Shown: positions 23,505-32,439 of the stretch, piece after piece
Layout of the letters: the number at the start of each line of letters is the position of its first letter
Numbering within the stretch: the first letter of the stretch is position 1
DNA from: an uncultured Clostridia bacterium
GTDB taxonomy: Bacteria; Bacillota; Clostridia; Oscillospirales; Acutalibacteraceae
Direction of reading: 5' to 3'
DNA length: 37,365 bases
Assembly: GCA_904420155.1 (NCBI GenBank)
Contig: CAJFUH010000114.1
Span: 1 to 37,365 of the forward strand
Position numbers and translations under genes: made by a program
The notes under the pieces: generated by a model
Databases searched by the model: none
The model's input: the letters and a program-made list of their open reading frames with translations, nothing else
What the model was told of the DNA's origin: nothing

Positions 23505-26500
23505 CTATTCGCCGGCTTTCATGGATTCTACCATGCTGATTTTTTTCAGTTTACGGTACATAACCAGGTTGACTAGCAAGGAAAATACAATCGTTAGAAG
23601 CGCGGACAGGAAATAGCTGAGGACGCTGATATTCCGGCCGAACATGACCATATCGATTTCCGCTGTCTTTACCACAAAGGCGTGCAAGGCGATTCCCAAA
23701 ACCAGTCCCACCGCAGCCCCGATCAAGGTTAAAATGGCTGTTTCACGGAAAATATAGGCCGATACCTCTTTATCATAGAACCCTAACACCTTGATGGTGG
23801 CAATTTCTTTCTGCCGCTCGGTAATGTTGATATTCGTGAGATTGTAAAGCACAATGAAAGCCAGCAGGCCGGCGCTGACAATCAGCACGATGACGATATA
23901 ATCCATATTTTTGATCACGTCGGAGAAGGATTCGCTTAAATCATTGGTAAACTGCGCTGCGCTGATATCATCGGAGGTCAACAGGGTGCTGGCGATTTCT
24001 TCCCTGTTCTCTTTGGAAGTATCCGGTACTTTGGCGATTACTTGGGTAAAATCTGGCTCGGCATGGTAAGAGGAACGATAGAGATCAGGGGACATATAGA
24101 CATAAGCATATACATAATTTTCTACAATGCCGCCCACCTTGCATTCCGCTTTTACGCCGTCAGCGTTTTGAATGGTGATGGTGGAGCCATTTTTGATGTG
24201 TAGGCTTTCCGCCATTTTTTCACTCACTAAGACGGAATCCTCAGTGAAAGGAATAGAGGCACCGCTCTTTCTGTCCCGGAACTTAATAAAATCAGGGAGG
24301 CGCTGGGAGGATTCCGGGACGTAAAGGTAGACGGAACTCTGTGTATCCCCGCTTTCGCTGGTGACGTCAGCCATTTCCTGATGGACCGACAGAGAATCGC
24401 TCACGACATCAGGATCATCCAGCACGGATCGAAGGATAGGATCACTGGACAGCTGTTCACTGTCTTTGACCCCTACGATCAAATTGTATTGGAACAAATC
24501 GTTAAATTGTTTATCTATGATATCAGAAATGGAGTCCCGCATGCCAAAACCTGTCAGCAGAAGAGCGGTGCATCCTGCGATGCCGATTACCGTCATGAAG
24601 AACCTCTTCTTATAACGGATCAGGTTACGGGCGGTCACCTTATGCGTAAAGCGCATCCGGGACCAGATGGGGGTGATGTGTTCCAGCAAAATACGCTTAC
24701 CGGCTTTGGGAGCACGGGGCAGCATCAGACGGGCGGGCGTTTCCATTAAAGTACTATAGCAGGCGAAGAAAGTGGCCAGCATGGTGCAGCAGATAGCGGC
24801 TAATGACGATACCAGCGCATAATCCACCTGGAAAGCTGTAATCAAAGGAGGCAGGTTGTACATAATAGCGTACGCCTTCCAAATGACGACAGGGAAAATT
24901 TGGAATCCTACCAGCAATCCAAAGACGCTGCCCGCAATGGTGGCGATGCCTGCATAGACAACATATTTCAAAGCGATAGCGCCTTTGCCGTATCCCAGGG
25001 CTTTGAGCGTTCCTATTTGCGTGCGTTCTTCTTCAATCATACGGGTCATGGTAGTGAGGGCCACCAGTGCCGCCACCAGGAAGAAAAAGACAGGGAACAC
25101 CTTGGCAATGGCCTCTACCTTTTGTGCATTGGAATCAAAACTGGCATAACTCACATTGGTATTGCGGTCCAGCACATACCATTCCGGAATGGTTAATTCA
25201 TCAATCTGTTGTTGAGCATCTCGGAGCTGTTCCTCCGCATCCCCCAGTTGGGTATCTGCTTCTTGTTTTCCGTCCTGATACTCTTTTTCCCCATCGGCAA
25301 GCTTTTGTTTGGCGGAATCCAGCTCCTCTTGCCCCTCTTCCAATTGCGTACGATTAGCGGATAATTGTTCTTTTGCCTCTTCCAACTGCTGTTTTCCCGC
25401 CTCATATTGGGCTTTGGAAGCGGCTAAAGTTTCTTTTCCCGCCTCCAGTTGCGCCTTGCCGTCGTCTAACTGGGCGCGAGTGGCATCCAACTGGGCGCGG
25501 GCGGCGGTGATTTGAGCCTCCCCTTCTTGCAGCTGCGTGCGGGAATTTTCCAGTTGCTGTTTTCCTGCTTCCAGTTGCCGCCTTCCCGCATCCAGTTCCT
25601 GACGTTTTGTTTCCAGCTCCTGTTCCGCTTGCAGGAAAAGGGCCTCCTTTTCCTGGTAAAGCGCAAGGTTTTCCTGGTAAAGCGCTTCTTTCTGCTTTAC
25701 TTGCTCTTCCAAAGCCCGGGCTTGCTCAGTCAACCCAGATTGGTAAAGCTGTTCGATCAGCTTTTTGGCTTCTTCTATTTGTTGCGACGCGCTGTCCAAC
25801 TGCTGCTTAAACGCCTCCAGTTGGCCCCGGTTGTCCTCTAACTCCTGTTTCCCCTGCTGCCACTGGTTTTCCCCTTGGAGCAGGAGGGACTCTTGAGCCG
25901 CCAACGCGGATTCTCCCTCTTCCAATTGCTGGCGGGCAACAGAAAGTTCCGATTCTTTCTGCTGTAGGGCGGTATTCCCCTCTTGCCATTGGGCTTCTCC
26001 CAGAGCCAGTTCTTTTTCATTCTCCTGGATCGTCCGTTCCGCGGCTTCGATTTGCTGTTGTGCAGGAAGCAATTCTTGCTCTTTTTCCTGGACAGTCTGT
26101 TCCCCTGCTGTCAGTTGCTCAAAACCATCCTGCAATTCCTGCTCCGACTGTTCGATCTGGGCGCGCCCATCCTCCAATTCCTGTTGGGCGTCTTGCAGCT
26201 TCTGTTGGGTTTCCTCTTTGTTTTTATCGTATTCCTGCTGAGCGTCGTCCAGTTCGGCCTGGGCTTCGGATTTCACTTCGTCGTACCGGGCCACTGTCCG
26301 CACGCTGCCGAGATCTTCCAATTTTTCTTTCCAGGCATCGATACAATCTGTGTATGATTGGGAAAATGTATTCTCATCCTTGGCTTGTGCTACAGTTAGG
26401 AAAATATCGCTATATGCCTCCATACAAAAGCTTTTTTCATCTATATAGAGGATCAGGTCGATGGTACCGTCCCCTACCGTGGTCTGATCCCGTTCAATGG

Positions 26501-27077
26501 AGAAATAATAGGCGCTTTTTACATAACCTACCACAGTGAATTCGGTATCCGCTAAGGTATCGCTGAGATCATCCTTGTTCTCCGGGGAAATTCGTATGGT
26601 GCTGCCCAATTCCACAGGGCGGCTTCCTACCACGTCTTCCTCCAGCACGCACTCACCCGGTTTTTCGGGAAGGCGTCCTTCTGTGACGGTAACACGGTTT
26701 AAATAATCCGGATTATCGTCATTCAGATCCCCCACCGGAAGGCCGTGAATACGGGCTACGGAACTATCTTCTTCCTCAGTATTCACAAGGGCGTCGGTGG
26801 AATAGGCAGGCATGACGCCGGAGACCCCGTCCATATTGCGGATCTCCTTCACATCGTCGTCAGTCAGCCCCAAAGTGGACACCACACGGATATCCATCAT
26901 ATAGGTATCGTCATAATAGCGGTCAGCAGAAAGGCGCATATCTGGCGTAGTGGCCATTAATCCGGCAAAAAAACCTACTCCTAACGCCACAATGAAAAAG
27001 ATAGCTAAAAAGCGGCTGAAACTTTGTTTGATCTCCCGAAAGATAATTTTTCGATATGATTTTTTCAAGATTACCAC
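23505..27077 (-). CDS. FtsX/MacB-type ABC permease with a very long extracellular coiled coil
   Basis: This 1190-residue protein is the permease partner of the ATPase gene just upstream. A helix at residues 24-41 is followed by a MacB-like periplasmic domain (about 50-260). Residues about 265-628 form an uninterrupted coiled coil very rich in Gln, Glu, Ala and Leu. Then come FtsX helices with EEERTQIGTLKALGYGKG, a second extracellular domain, and a C-terminal FtsX block (NINITERQKEIATIKVLGFYDKEV). Normal FtsX permeases lack such a large coil. Related clostridial permeases with shorter coils exist. The GTG start at 27077 overlaps the ATPase gene by 7 bp and follows AAAGG. It is probably a mechanotransmission-type transporter with unknown target, under control of the divergent MarR protein. 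Confidence 0.88.
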   Translation of the reverse strand: MVILKKSYRKIIFREIKQSFSRFLAIFFIVALGVGFFAGLMATTPDMRLSADRYYDDTYMMDIRVVSTLGLTDDDVKEIRNMDGVSGVMPAYSTDALVNTEEEDSSVARIHGLPVGDLNDDNPDYLNRVTVTEGRLPEKPGECVLEEDVVGSRPVELGSTIRISPENKDDLSDTLADTEFTVVGYVKSAYYFSIERDQTTVGDGTIDLILYIDEKSFCMEAYSDIFLTVAQAKDENTFSQSYTDCIDAWKEKLEDLGSVRTVARYDEVKSEAQAELDDAQQEYDKNKEETQQKLQDAQQELEDGRAQIEQSEQELQDGFEQLTAGEQTVQEKEQELLPAQQQIEAAERTIQENEKELALGEAQWQEGNTALQQKESELSVARQQLEEGESALAAQESLLLQGENQWQQGKQELEDNRGQLEAFKQQLDSASQQIEEAKKLIEQLYQSGLTEQARALEEQVKQKEALYQENLALYQEKEALFLQAEQELETKRQELDAGRRQLEAGKQQLENSRTQLQEGEAQITAARAQLDATRAQLDDGKAQLEAGKETLAASKAQYEAGKQQLEEAKEQLSANRTQLEEGQEELDSAKQKLADGEKEYQDGKQEADTQLGDAEEQLRDAQQQIDELTIPEWYVLDRNTNVSYASFDSNAQKVEAIAKVFPVFFFLVAALVALTTMTRMIEEERTQIGTLKALGYGKGAIALKYVVYAGIATIAGSVFGLLVGFQIFPVVIWKAYAIMYNLPPLITAFQVDYALVSSLAAICCTMLATFFACYSTLMETPARLMLPRAPKAGKRILLEHITPIWSRMRFTHKVTARNLIRYKKRFFMTVIGIAGCTALLLTGFGMRDSISDIIDKQFNDLFQYNLIVGVKDSEQLSSDPILRSVLDDPDVVSDSLSVHQEMADVTSESGDTQSSVYLYVPESSQRLPDFIKFRDRKSGASIPFTEDSVLVSEKMAESLHIKNGSTITIQNADGVKAECKVGGIVENYVYAYVYMSPDLYRSSYHAEPDFTQVIAKVPDTSKENREEIASTLLTSDDISAAQFTNDLSESFSDVIKNMDYIVIVLIVSAGLLAFIVLYNLTNINITERQKEIATIKVLGFYDKEVSAYIFRETAILTLIGAAVGLVLGIALHAFVVKTAEIDMVMFGRNISVLSYFLSALLTIVFSLLVNLVMYRKLKKISMVESMKAGE

Positions 27078-27775
27078 TCAATCCTTTCCACAGGGGTCGG
27101 ATGTTCGTTGAGCTCTATTCCGTCCACACGGCCGTTTTTGATATGAATGACCCGATCCGCCATGGCTGTGATGGCTTGGTTATGGGTAATCACAATAACG
27201 GTACGCCCGGTTTGATGGCAGGTATCCTGAAGTAGTTTCAGGATATTCTTACCGGTGTTGTAGTCCAAAGCTCCGGTGGGCTCGTCACAAAGGAGGATTT
27301 TGGGATTTTTGGCCAAGGCGCGGGCGATGGCCACGCGCTGTTGTTCCCCGCCGGACAGCTGCGCGGGAAAATTTTTCATGCGGTCTTCCAGCCCTACTTG
27401 ACAGAGAGTTTCTTTTGCGGACAGAGGTTCCTTACAGATTTCCGAGGCCAGTTCCACATTTTCCAGGGCCGTCAGGTTCTGCACCAGATTATAAAATTGA
27501 AAGACAAAACCTACGTCATACCGCCGGTATTCAGTGAGCTGACGCTGGGTATATGCGCTGACTTCCTTTCCATCCAGCCAGATCTTCCCTTCATCGCAAG
27601 TATCCATACCGCCTAACATATTCAGGACAGTGGTTTTTCCGGCTCCACTTGGACCCACAATCACAGTAAATTCCCCTTTTTGAATGGAAAAACTGACATG
27701 ATCGGCGGCAACAATTTTTTGTTCCCCCATCGTATAATATTTGCATACAGAATCAAATACTACAAAATCTTGCAC
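27071..27775 (-). CDS. ABC transporter ATPase, MacB/LolD type
   Basis: A 234-residue ATPase with Walker A GPSGAGKTT, Q-loop FVFQFYNLVQNLTALENVELA, signature LSGGEQQRVAIARAL, Walker B LLCDEPTGALD and H-loop VITHN. The NLV-LTALENV stretch is typical of the MacB/LolD/BceA group that drives FtsX-like permeases. The start is GTG at 27775 with GGGAG upstream. It overlaps the permease gene and forms a two-gene operon with it. The gene is divergent from a marR regulator, with candidate operators in the 156 bp between them. Confidence 0.93.
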   Translation of the reverse strand: MQDFVVFDSVCKYYTMGEQKIVAADHVSFSIQKGEFTVIVGPSGAGKTTVLNMLGGMDTCDEGKIWLDGKEVSAYTQRQLTEYRRYDVGFVFQFYNLVQNLTALENVELASEICKEPLSAKETLCQVGLEDRMKNFPAQLSGGEQQRVAIARALAKNPKILLCDEPTGALDYNTGKNILKLLQDTCHQTGRTVIVITHNQAITAMADRVIHIKNGRVDGIELNEHPTPVERIEW

Positions 27776-27799
27776 GAGATCTCCCGCCTTTTCTTAAAC

Positions 27800-27828
27800 T
27801 TGACAAAATAATTGCTACCTATTACACT
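27800..27828 (+). promoter_or_regulatory. Candidate promoter of the marR gene
   Basis: -35 TTGACA (27800-27805), 17-bp spacer, -10 TACACT (27823-27828). Transcription would start inside the palindrome at 27829-27844. Confidence 0.45.
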
Positions 27829-27844
27829 TATTAATATATTAATA
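27829..27844. promoter_or_regulatory. MarR operator candidate: 16-bp palindrome
   Basis: TATTAATATATTAATA is a perfect palindrome at the predicted marR transcription start, in the shared intergenic region. Two direct repeats AATTCATAT follow at 27847 and 27862. The palindrome size suits a MarR dimer. Confidence 0.5.
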
Positions 27845-27868
27845 CCAATTCATATAATCCTAATTCAT

Positions 27869-27896
27869 ATTATATATGCGGGTTAGGGAAAGTCAA
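27869..27896 (-). promoter_or_regulatory. Promoter of the ABC ATPase-permease operon
   Basis: Minus-strand -35 TTGACT (27891-27896) and -10 TATAAT (27869-27874), 16 bp apart. The repeats at 27847-27871 overlap the -10 and start region. Confidence 0.65.
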
Positions 27897-27931
27897 TCAT
27901 TTTCATAGAATGTTAACGAAAGGATCATACA

Positions 27932-28396
27932 ATGGGAAAAAATCAAGGAGAACGGTGGTTCGTAGAATATGCCGCCCTATTTATCAAAGGGTATAACCTA
28001 TGCTGCCGCTGGGCCAGCACCAAGCATACCACTTATCCTAATATTCTACTGCTGATGGAATTATATGTGCGCGGGGGATGTGAAGCGGCGGAATTGGCGG
28101 ACCATCTGTATTTGCCCCGCCAGACTATGACTTACATGTTGGATTCTTTAGAGAAGGAAGGGAATATTTACCGAGAGAGCCATCCCACGGACCGGAGGAG
28201 GAAAATTATTCGCCTGACGGAAAGGGGAAAAGGCTTTACCAAGGGGATTATGGAGGAGCTGGGGACAGAATTCCTAGGGTTTACCCAAAATCTCCCCCAT
28301 GATAAAGAGATCCTTCTTTCAGCGGTGAAAGATTTTGTAAAAGAATTGGAAGAAAAGCTTGCTCTCCAGTCCGGAGGGGAAAAGGAAAGAGCGTGA
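27932..28396 (+). CDS. MarR-family transcriptional regulator
   Basis: This 154-residue protein has the MarR winged helix: EAAELADHLYLPRQTMTYMLDSLEKEGNIYRESHPTDRRRKIIRLTERGKGF, including the DRR wing. Flanking helices should form the dimer interface. It starts at the ATG at 27932 after AAAGGA. It is divergent from the ABC transporter with operator-like palindromes in between, and lies 21 bp upstream of the CmpB-type membrane protein, probably in one operon. It likely represses both itself and the transporter; the ligand is unknown. Confidence 0.88.
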   Translation: MGKNQGERWFVEYAALFIKGYNLCCRWASTKHTTYPNILLLMELYVRGGCEAAELADHLYLPRQTMTYMLDSLEKEGNIYRESHPTDRRRKIIRLTERGKGFTKGIMEELGTEFLGFTQNLPHDKEILLSAVKDFVKELEEKLALQSGGEKERA

Positions 28397-28417
28397 CAAA
28401 AGGGGAAAGAAAATTTG

Positions 28418-29341
28418 ATGGAAAATTTTTGCACGTGGTTTTTGGGATTTGCTGGATATAGTTTTCTGGGGTGGCTTTGCGAATCCATTTATTGCTCGGT
28501 TCCGGCGAAACGGTTTATCAATCGAGGGTTTTTAAACGGACCTTTTTGCCCGGTTTATGGAATAGGGGCGCTGTTGGTTATTGGACTGCTGCACCCTATT
28601 GGAAAAAATATCATCCTTATCTTTTTGTGCGGGGCTTTAATCACCACGCTGCTGGAATATATCACCGGTTTCCTGCTTGAGAAGCTGTTTCACACGAAAT
28701 GGTGGGACTATTCTAAGAAAAAAATTCAACTTCACGGGAGAATCTGTCTGCAAAACTCCCTATTGTTTGGTCTGTTGTGCGTAGTCTTGATGGTAGTGAT
28801 ACACCCCCTGGGACAGGATTTGCTGTCCCAGATCCCAGATAGCGTGCAGTGTGTGATAGCAGGTATCCTTATGATTTATTTTGTAGCCGACACTGTGATA
28901 TCGATCCATACCATCCTGCAATTCAATGGAAAGCTCCGTCAACTCCACAGTTTATTGGATGAAATTGAAGAGAAAAGGCAAACCGTACGGGAGCGTCTGC
29001 AATATAAGGTAGGGCAGAAGCTCGATACCGATACGAGAGAAAGAATCGAGAAGTTAATCCAAAAAAAGAAAGAGCTGGAAAAAAATACAAAGTTACTACA
29101 GCGCCGCTTGATTTCCGCATTCCCAACCATGCGTCCGTTACGGCACACAGAACAGTTTTTGCGTATTAAAAGGGAAATAGAAAGACGGCGGGAATATAGA
29201 AGAAAAAATAAGGGCCTTTTCCTTAATCCGATCCATACGATCCGGTTACAGGATAGGTCCTTTTTGATAAAAATAATCCGTTTCAAATCACAAACGATTT
29301 CAAAAGTTATATCCTCTTCTGTCCTCTTCTTTCCAGTATAG
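28418..29341 (+). CDS. Putative ABC-transporter type IV (CmpB family) membrane protein
   Basis: This 307-residue protein has about five transmembrane helices in residues 1-165 and a charged, partly coiled C-terminal half. The conserved pattern FLGWLCESIYCS, NRGFLNGPFCPVYGIGALLVIG, EYITGFLLEKLFHTKWWDYS, followed by HGRICLQN, is that of Pfam PF06541. Despite its name the family has no proven transport role. The ATG at 28418 has AGGGGAAAG upstream. The last 45 or so residues are basic and look unlike the rest. It is probably co-transcribed with the marR gene. Confidence 0.8.
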   Translation: MENFCTWFLGFAGYSFLGWLCESIYCSVPAKRFINRGFLNGPFCPVYGIGALLVIGLLHPIGKNIILIFLCGALITTLLEYITGFLLEKLFHTKWWDYSKKKIQLHGRICLQNSLLFGLLCVVLMVVIHPLGQDLLSQIPDSVQCVIAGILMIYFVADTVISIHTILQFNGKLRQLHSLLDEIEEKRQTVRERLQYKVGQKLDTDTRERIEKLIQKKKELEKNTKLLQRRLISAFPTMRPLRHTEQFLRIKREIERRREYRRKNKGLFLNPIHTIRLQDRSFLIKIIRFKSQTISKVISSSVLFFPV

Positions 29342-29457
29342 TCTACCTTATATATCTGTTTATCACAACTCATTTTGAGTATTTTTAACACGAATAGAGT
29401 ATATTTTTCCGTTTTTTGAATTCTCTTTATACAATAAATAATTAGGAGTTGATTAAT

Positions 29458-29826
29458 TTGGAATTTCATCAGATATTACGCAGTTTGATTGAGGAACATA
29501 ATATCACACAGAAACAGCTTGCGGCAGACTTAAACATTGCTGCTTCTACAGTAGGCAGTTATGTGCAAGGAGTCCGGGAACCAGATTTTTCCATCCTAAT
29601 GCGTCTTGCGGAATATTTTCATGTCTCTACCGATTATTTGTTGGGTTATCGCCTAAAAAGCAACATCACACCCCAGGAAGAAAATCTGCTTCAAATTTTC
29701 CGTGCTTTAAGCAGGGAACAGCAAGAGCTCTATCTGGAACAGGGAAAAGCTTTTTTGAAAGTTAACCGGAAAGAGAAATATTTTCCATCTACTTTTCTCA
29801 GAAAAAATAATATAGGGTATCGATAA
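29458..29826 (+). CDS. XRE-family helix-turn-helix regulator
   Basis: This 122-residue protein has an N-terminal Cro/C1 HTH: LRSLIEEHNITQKQLAADLNIAASTVGSYVQGVREPDFSILMRLAEYFHVSTDYLLGY (about residues 6-63). The C-terminal half is short and helical (LLQIFRALSREQQELYLEQGKAFL). The start is TTG at 29458, with AGGAG nine bases upstream; a TTG at 29449 touches that site and is less likely. This kind of single-domain regulator is common on clostridial chromosomes. Its target is unknown, and nothing divergent suggests one. Confidence 0.83.
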   Translation: MEFHQILRSLIEEHNITQKQLAADLNIAASTVGSYVQGVREPDFSILMRLAEYFHVSTDYLLGYRLKSNITPQEENLLQIFRALSREQQELYLEQGKAFLKVNRKEKYFPSTFLRKNNIGYR

Positions 29827-29876
29827 GGATTGGCTTGGTTCTCTTCTATCTATTTCCCCTTTTTTCATCTAGTTGC

Positions 29877-29914
29877 AACAAAAGGAGGGATCCCGCAGGA
29901 TCCCTCCTTTTGTT
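29877..29914. terminator. Bidirectional terminator between XRE gene and clpC
   Basis: A perfect 17-bp stem (29877-29893 with 29898-29914) around CGCA. T-rich on both strands. It sits between convergent genes. Confidence 0.9.
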
Positions 29915-29921
29915 CTTTTCT

Positions 29922-32384
29922 TTATTCCTGTGTGAAAACGAACTCGCCGTTTTTATAATCGCATAGAAGGGGTTTGCCCTGTTCCATTTTGCCTTCCAGC
30001 ATTTTCTCCGACAATTTATCTTCAATCTTGGACTGGATGGCGCGTCGCAGCGGTCTTGCGCCGTACACCGGGTCAAATCCCGCTTCCGCAATGGCTTTGA
30101 TGGCCTCCTCCGTAAAGGAAAGCGTCAGGTTCAGCCCATCCACCCTCTTTTGCAGCGTTTTGAGCATCCTTCTGGCAATTTCCTGAATGTCGTTGCTGTT
30201 GAGCTTATTGAACACAATGATGTCGTCTACACGGTTCAAGAATTCCGGGCGGAAGGTCTTTTTCAGTTCCTCCATGACGGTATCACGGATCTTCTGGAAA
30301 TCAGATTCTTCTGTCTCGTTGCTGGCAAACCCTAAACTTCCCTGCTTTTCCGTAATGAGGCGGGCGCCCACGTTAGAGGTCATGATGACGACCGTATTGC
30401 GGAAATCCACTTTGCGTCCCTGGGAATCGGTCAAACGTCCGTCGTCCAGGATCTGAAGCAGCATATTGAAGACGTCCAGATGGGCTTTTTCAATTTCGTC
30501 GAACAAGATGACGGAATAGGGCCTGCGGCGGACTTTCTCCGTCAGTTGGCCGCCCTCTTCATATCCTACGTATCCCGGAGGGGAACCTACCAGTTTCGAG
30601 ACGGTGTGTTTCTCCATATATTCGGACATATCCAGACGGATCATGGCATTTTCATCGCCAAACATAGCTTCCGCCAATGCCTTGCACAGCTCAGTCTTTC
30701 CTACGCCTGTCGGCCCCAGGAAGATAAACGAACCAACCGGGCGCTTGGGGTCTTTTAACCCTACACGGCCGCGGCGGATAGCCCTAGCTACGCTGCTGAC
30801 TGCTTCATCCTGCCCCACAATCCTCTTATGCAGGATATCCTCCATTTTCAGCAGGCGTTCGCTTTCCTCTTCCGTCAATTGGACCACCGGCACGCCTGTC
30901 CAGCTGGAAACCACATGGGCGATGTCATCCGGCGTAACTTCCCCGCTGACCTTGGCGTTCTTTTCCTCCCACAGCTGTTTCTGTTCTTCCAGGTGCTGTT
31001 TGACTTCTTTTTCCTCATCACGCACTTTAGCGGCGTGTTCAAAATCTTGTTCGTTGACTGCGGCGGCTTTCTCCTGCTCCAATTCTTTCAGCTGCTTCTC
31101 CAGCTCCTGCAAATCTTCCGGAGCGGTATAAGCCAACAAACGCACACGGGAAGCCGCTTCATCGATCAAGTCAATGGCTTTATCCGGCAAATAACGGTCG
31201 GCAATATACCGGGACGAAAGTTTCACGGCCGCCTCGATGGCCTCGTCGGTAATCTTTACTTTATGATGCGCTTCATAGCGGTCGCGCAACCCGCGAAGGA
31301 TTTCAACAGCCTCTTCCTCGCTGGGCTCTCCCACCATAACCGGCTGGAACCGGCGTTCCAAAGCCGCATCTTTCTCGATATACTTGCGGTACTCGTTGAT
31401 GGTTGTGGCGCCGATCACTTGGAAATCGCCTCTCGCCAAAGAGGGTTTCAGAATATTGGCGGCATCCGCGGAACCTTCTGCGGAACCCGCGCCCACAATG
31501 GTATGCAGCTCATCGATAAACAGGATGACGTTTCCGGCTTTTTTGACCTCGTCTATGGCGTTCTTAATGCGGTCTTCAAAGTCGCCGCGGTATTTGGTCC
31601 CCGCGATCATGCCGGTCAGATCCAAGGATACTACGCGTTTCCCCTTTAACAGTTCCGGCACATTTCCAGAAGCGATCTTCAGGGCCAATCCTTCCACTAC
31701 AGCCGTTTTACCTACGCCGGGTTCCCCGATCAGGCAGGGGTTGTTTTTGGTCCTGCGGGACAGTATCTGAATGACGCGCTCAATCTCATTTTGACGGCCA
31801 ATGACAGGGTCGATTCCGCCCTGCGCGGCAACCGCCGTCAAATCACGCCCAAACTGATCCAAGGTTTTGGTATTGCTCTTGCCCTTGCTTCCTGCCTTTC
31901 CGGCTCCCGGCATCCCATAGCCGCCTTTTTCCTCATCGCTGTCTCCGCTGCCCAGCGCATCGTTGATCTTCTTGACAATATCTTCTGCTTTTGCGCCCAG
32001 CTCATTTAAAAAGCGCATGGCATAACTGTCGGATTCTTCCAGTAAGGCCATCAGCAAATGCTCGGTTCCCACATAATTGTGGCCCATTCTTGCCGCTTCC
32101 ATCACAGCTATCTGTAAAATTCGCTTGGTACGCGGCGTAAAATCATCCATTGTGATGATGCTGCGCACGCCGGTGCCAATCTTCTGGCGCATCATCTGCT
32201 CCAGCTCGTCGGCGGTCACGCCCAGATCATTGAGCACGGTAGCCGCTACGCCGCTTTGTTCCTCCAGCAAGCCCAACAGGATATGTTCGGTCCCTACATA
32301 GGTGTGCCCCATTTCCTCTGCGCTCTCAATAGCTAGATTCAAAGCTTTGTTTGCTTTTTCCGTAAATCCATTAAAACGATACAT
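29922..32384 (-). CDS. clpC: ClpC, AAA+ unfoldase of the ClpCP protease
   Basis: Last gene of the ctsR operon, 820 residues. Two N-terminal Clp repeats (residues about 5-140) bind adaptors and arginine-phosphorylated substrates. The first AAA+ domain has Walker A GEPGVGKTA. A coiled middle domain with an UVR-like stretch (EQDFEHAAKVRDEEKEVKQ) follows. The second AAA+ domain has GPTGVGKTE, LFDEIEKAH and the arginine finger region GARPLRRAIQ. AGGAGG lies eight bases before the ATG. Arg-phosphorylated proteins made by McsB are its known substrates in Bacillus. clpP is not in the window. The long open frames on the opposite strand are shadows. Confidence 0.97.
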   Translation of the reverse strand: MYRFNGFTEKANKALNLAIESAEEMGHTYVGTEHILLGLLEEQSGVAATVLNDLGVTADELEQMMRQKIGTGVRSIITMDDFTPRTKRILQIAVMEAARMGHNYVGTEHLLMALLEESDSYAMRFLNELGAKAEDIVKKINDALGSGDSDEEKGGYGMPGAGKAGSKGKSNTKTLDQFGRDLTAVAAQGGIDPVIGRQNEIERVIQILSRRTKNNPCLIGEPGVGKTAVVEGLALKIASGNVPELLKGKRVVSLDLTGMIAGTKYRGDFEDRIKNAIDEVKKAGNVILFIDELHTIVGAGSAEGSADAANILKPSLARGDFQVIGATTINEYRKYIEKDAALERRFQPVMVGEPSEEEAVEILRGLRDRYEAHHKVKITDEAIEAAVKLSSRYIADRYLPDKAIDLIDEAASRVRLLAYTAPEDLQELEKQLKELEQEKAAAVNEQDFEHAAKVRDEEKEVKQHLEEQKQLWEEKNAKVSGEVTPDDIAHVVSSWTGVPVVQLTEEESERLLKMEDILHKRIVGQDEAVSSVARAIRRGRVGLKDPKRPVGSFIFLGPTGVGKTELCKALAEAMFGDENAMIRLDMSEYMEKHTVSKLVGSPPGYVGYEEGGQLTEKVRRRPYSVILFDEIEKAHLDVFNMLLQILDDGRLTDSQGRKVDFRNTVVIMTSNVGARLITEKQGSLGFASNETEESDFQKIRDTVMEELKKTFRPEFLNRVDDIIVFNKLNSNDIQEIARRMLKTLQKRVDGLNLTLSFTEEAIKAIAEAGFDPVYGARPLRRAIQSKIEDKLSEKMLEGKMEQGKPLLCDYKNGEFVFTQE

Positions 32385-32439
32385 AGGTCAATCCTCCTTT
32401 TAATTCGGATCGTTGCTTTTTCCTTCTTTTACAAAAATC

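Noticed and set aside
28939..29469. 176-codon minus-strand frame opposite the CmpB-type gene and the XRE leader
   Set aside because: Low-complexity Phe/Ser/Arg-rich translation opposite a convincing gene; no start signal.
30604..31649. Long open frames on the plus strand opposite clpC (up to 273 codons)
   Set aside because: They are antisense shadows of a highly conserved gene, have no ribosome site, and give no recognisable domain.
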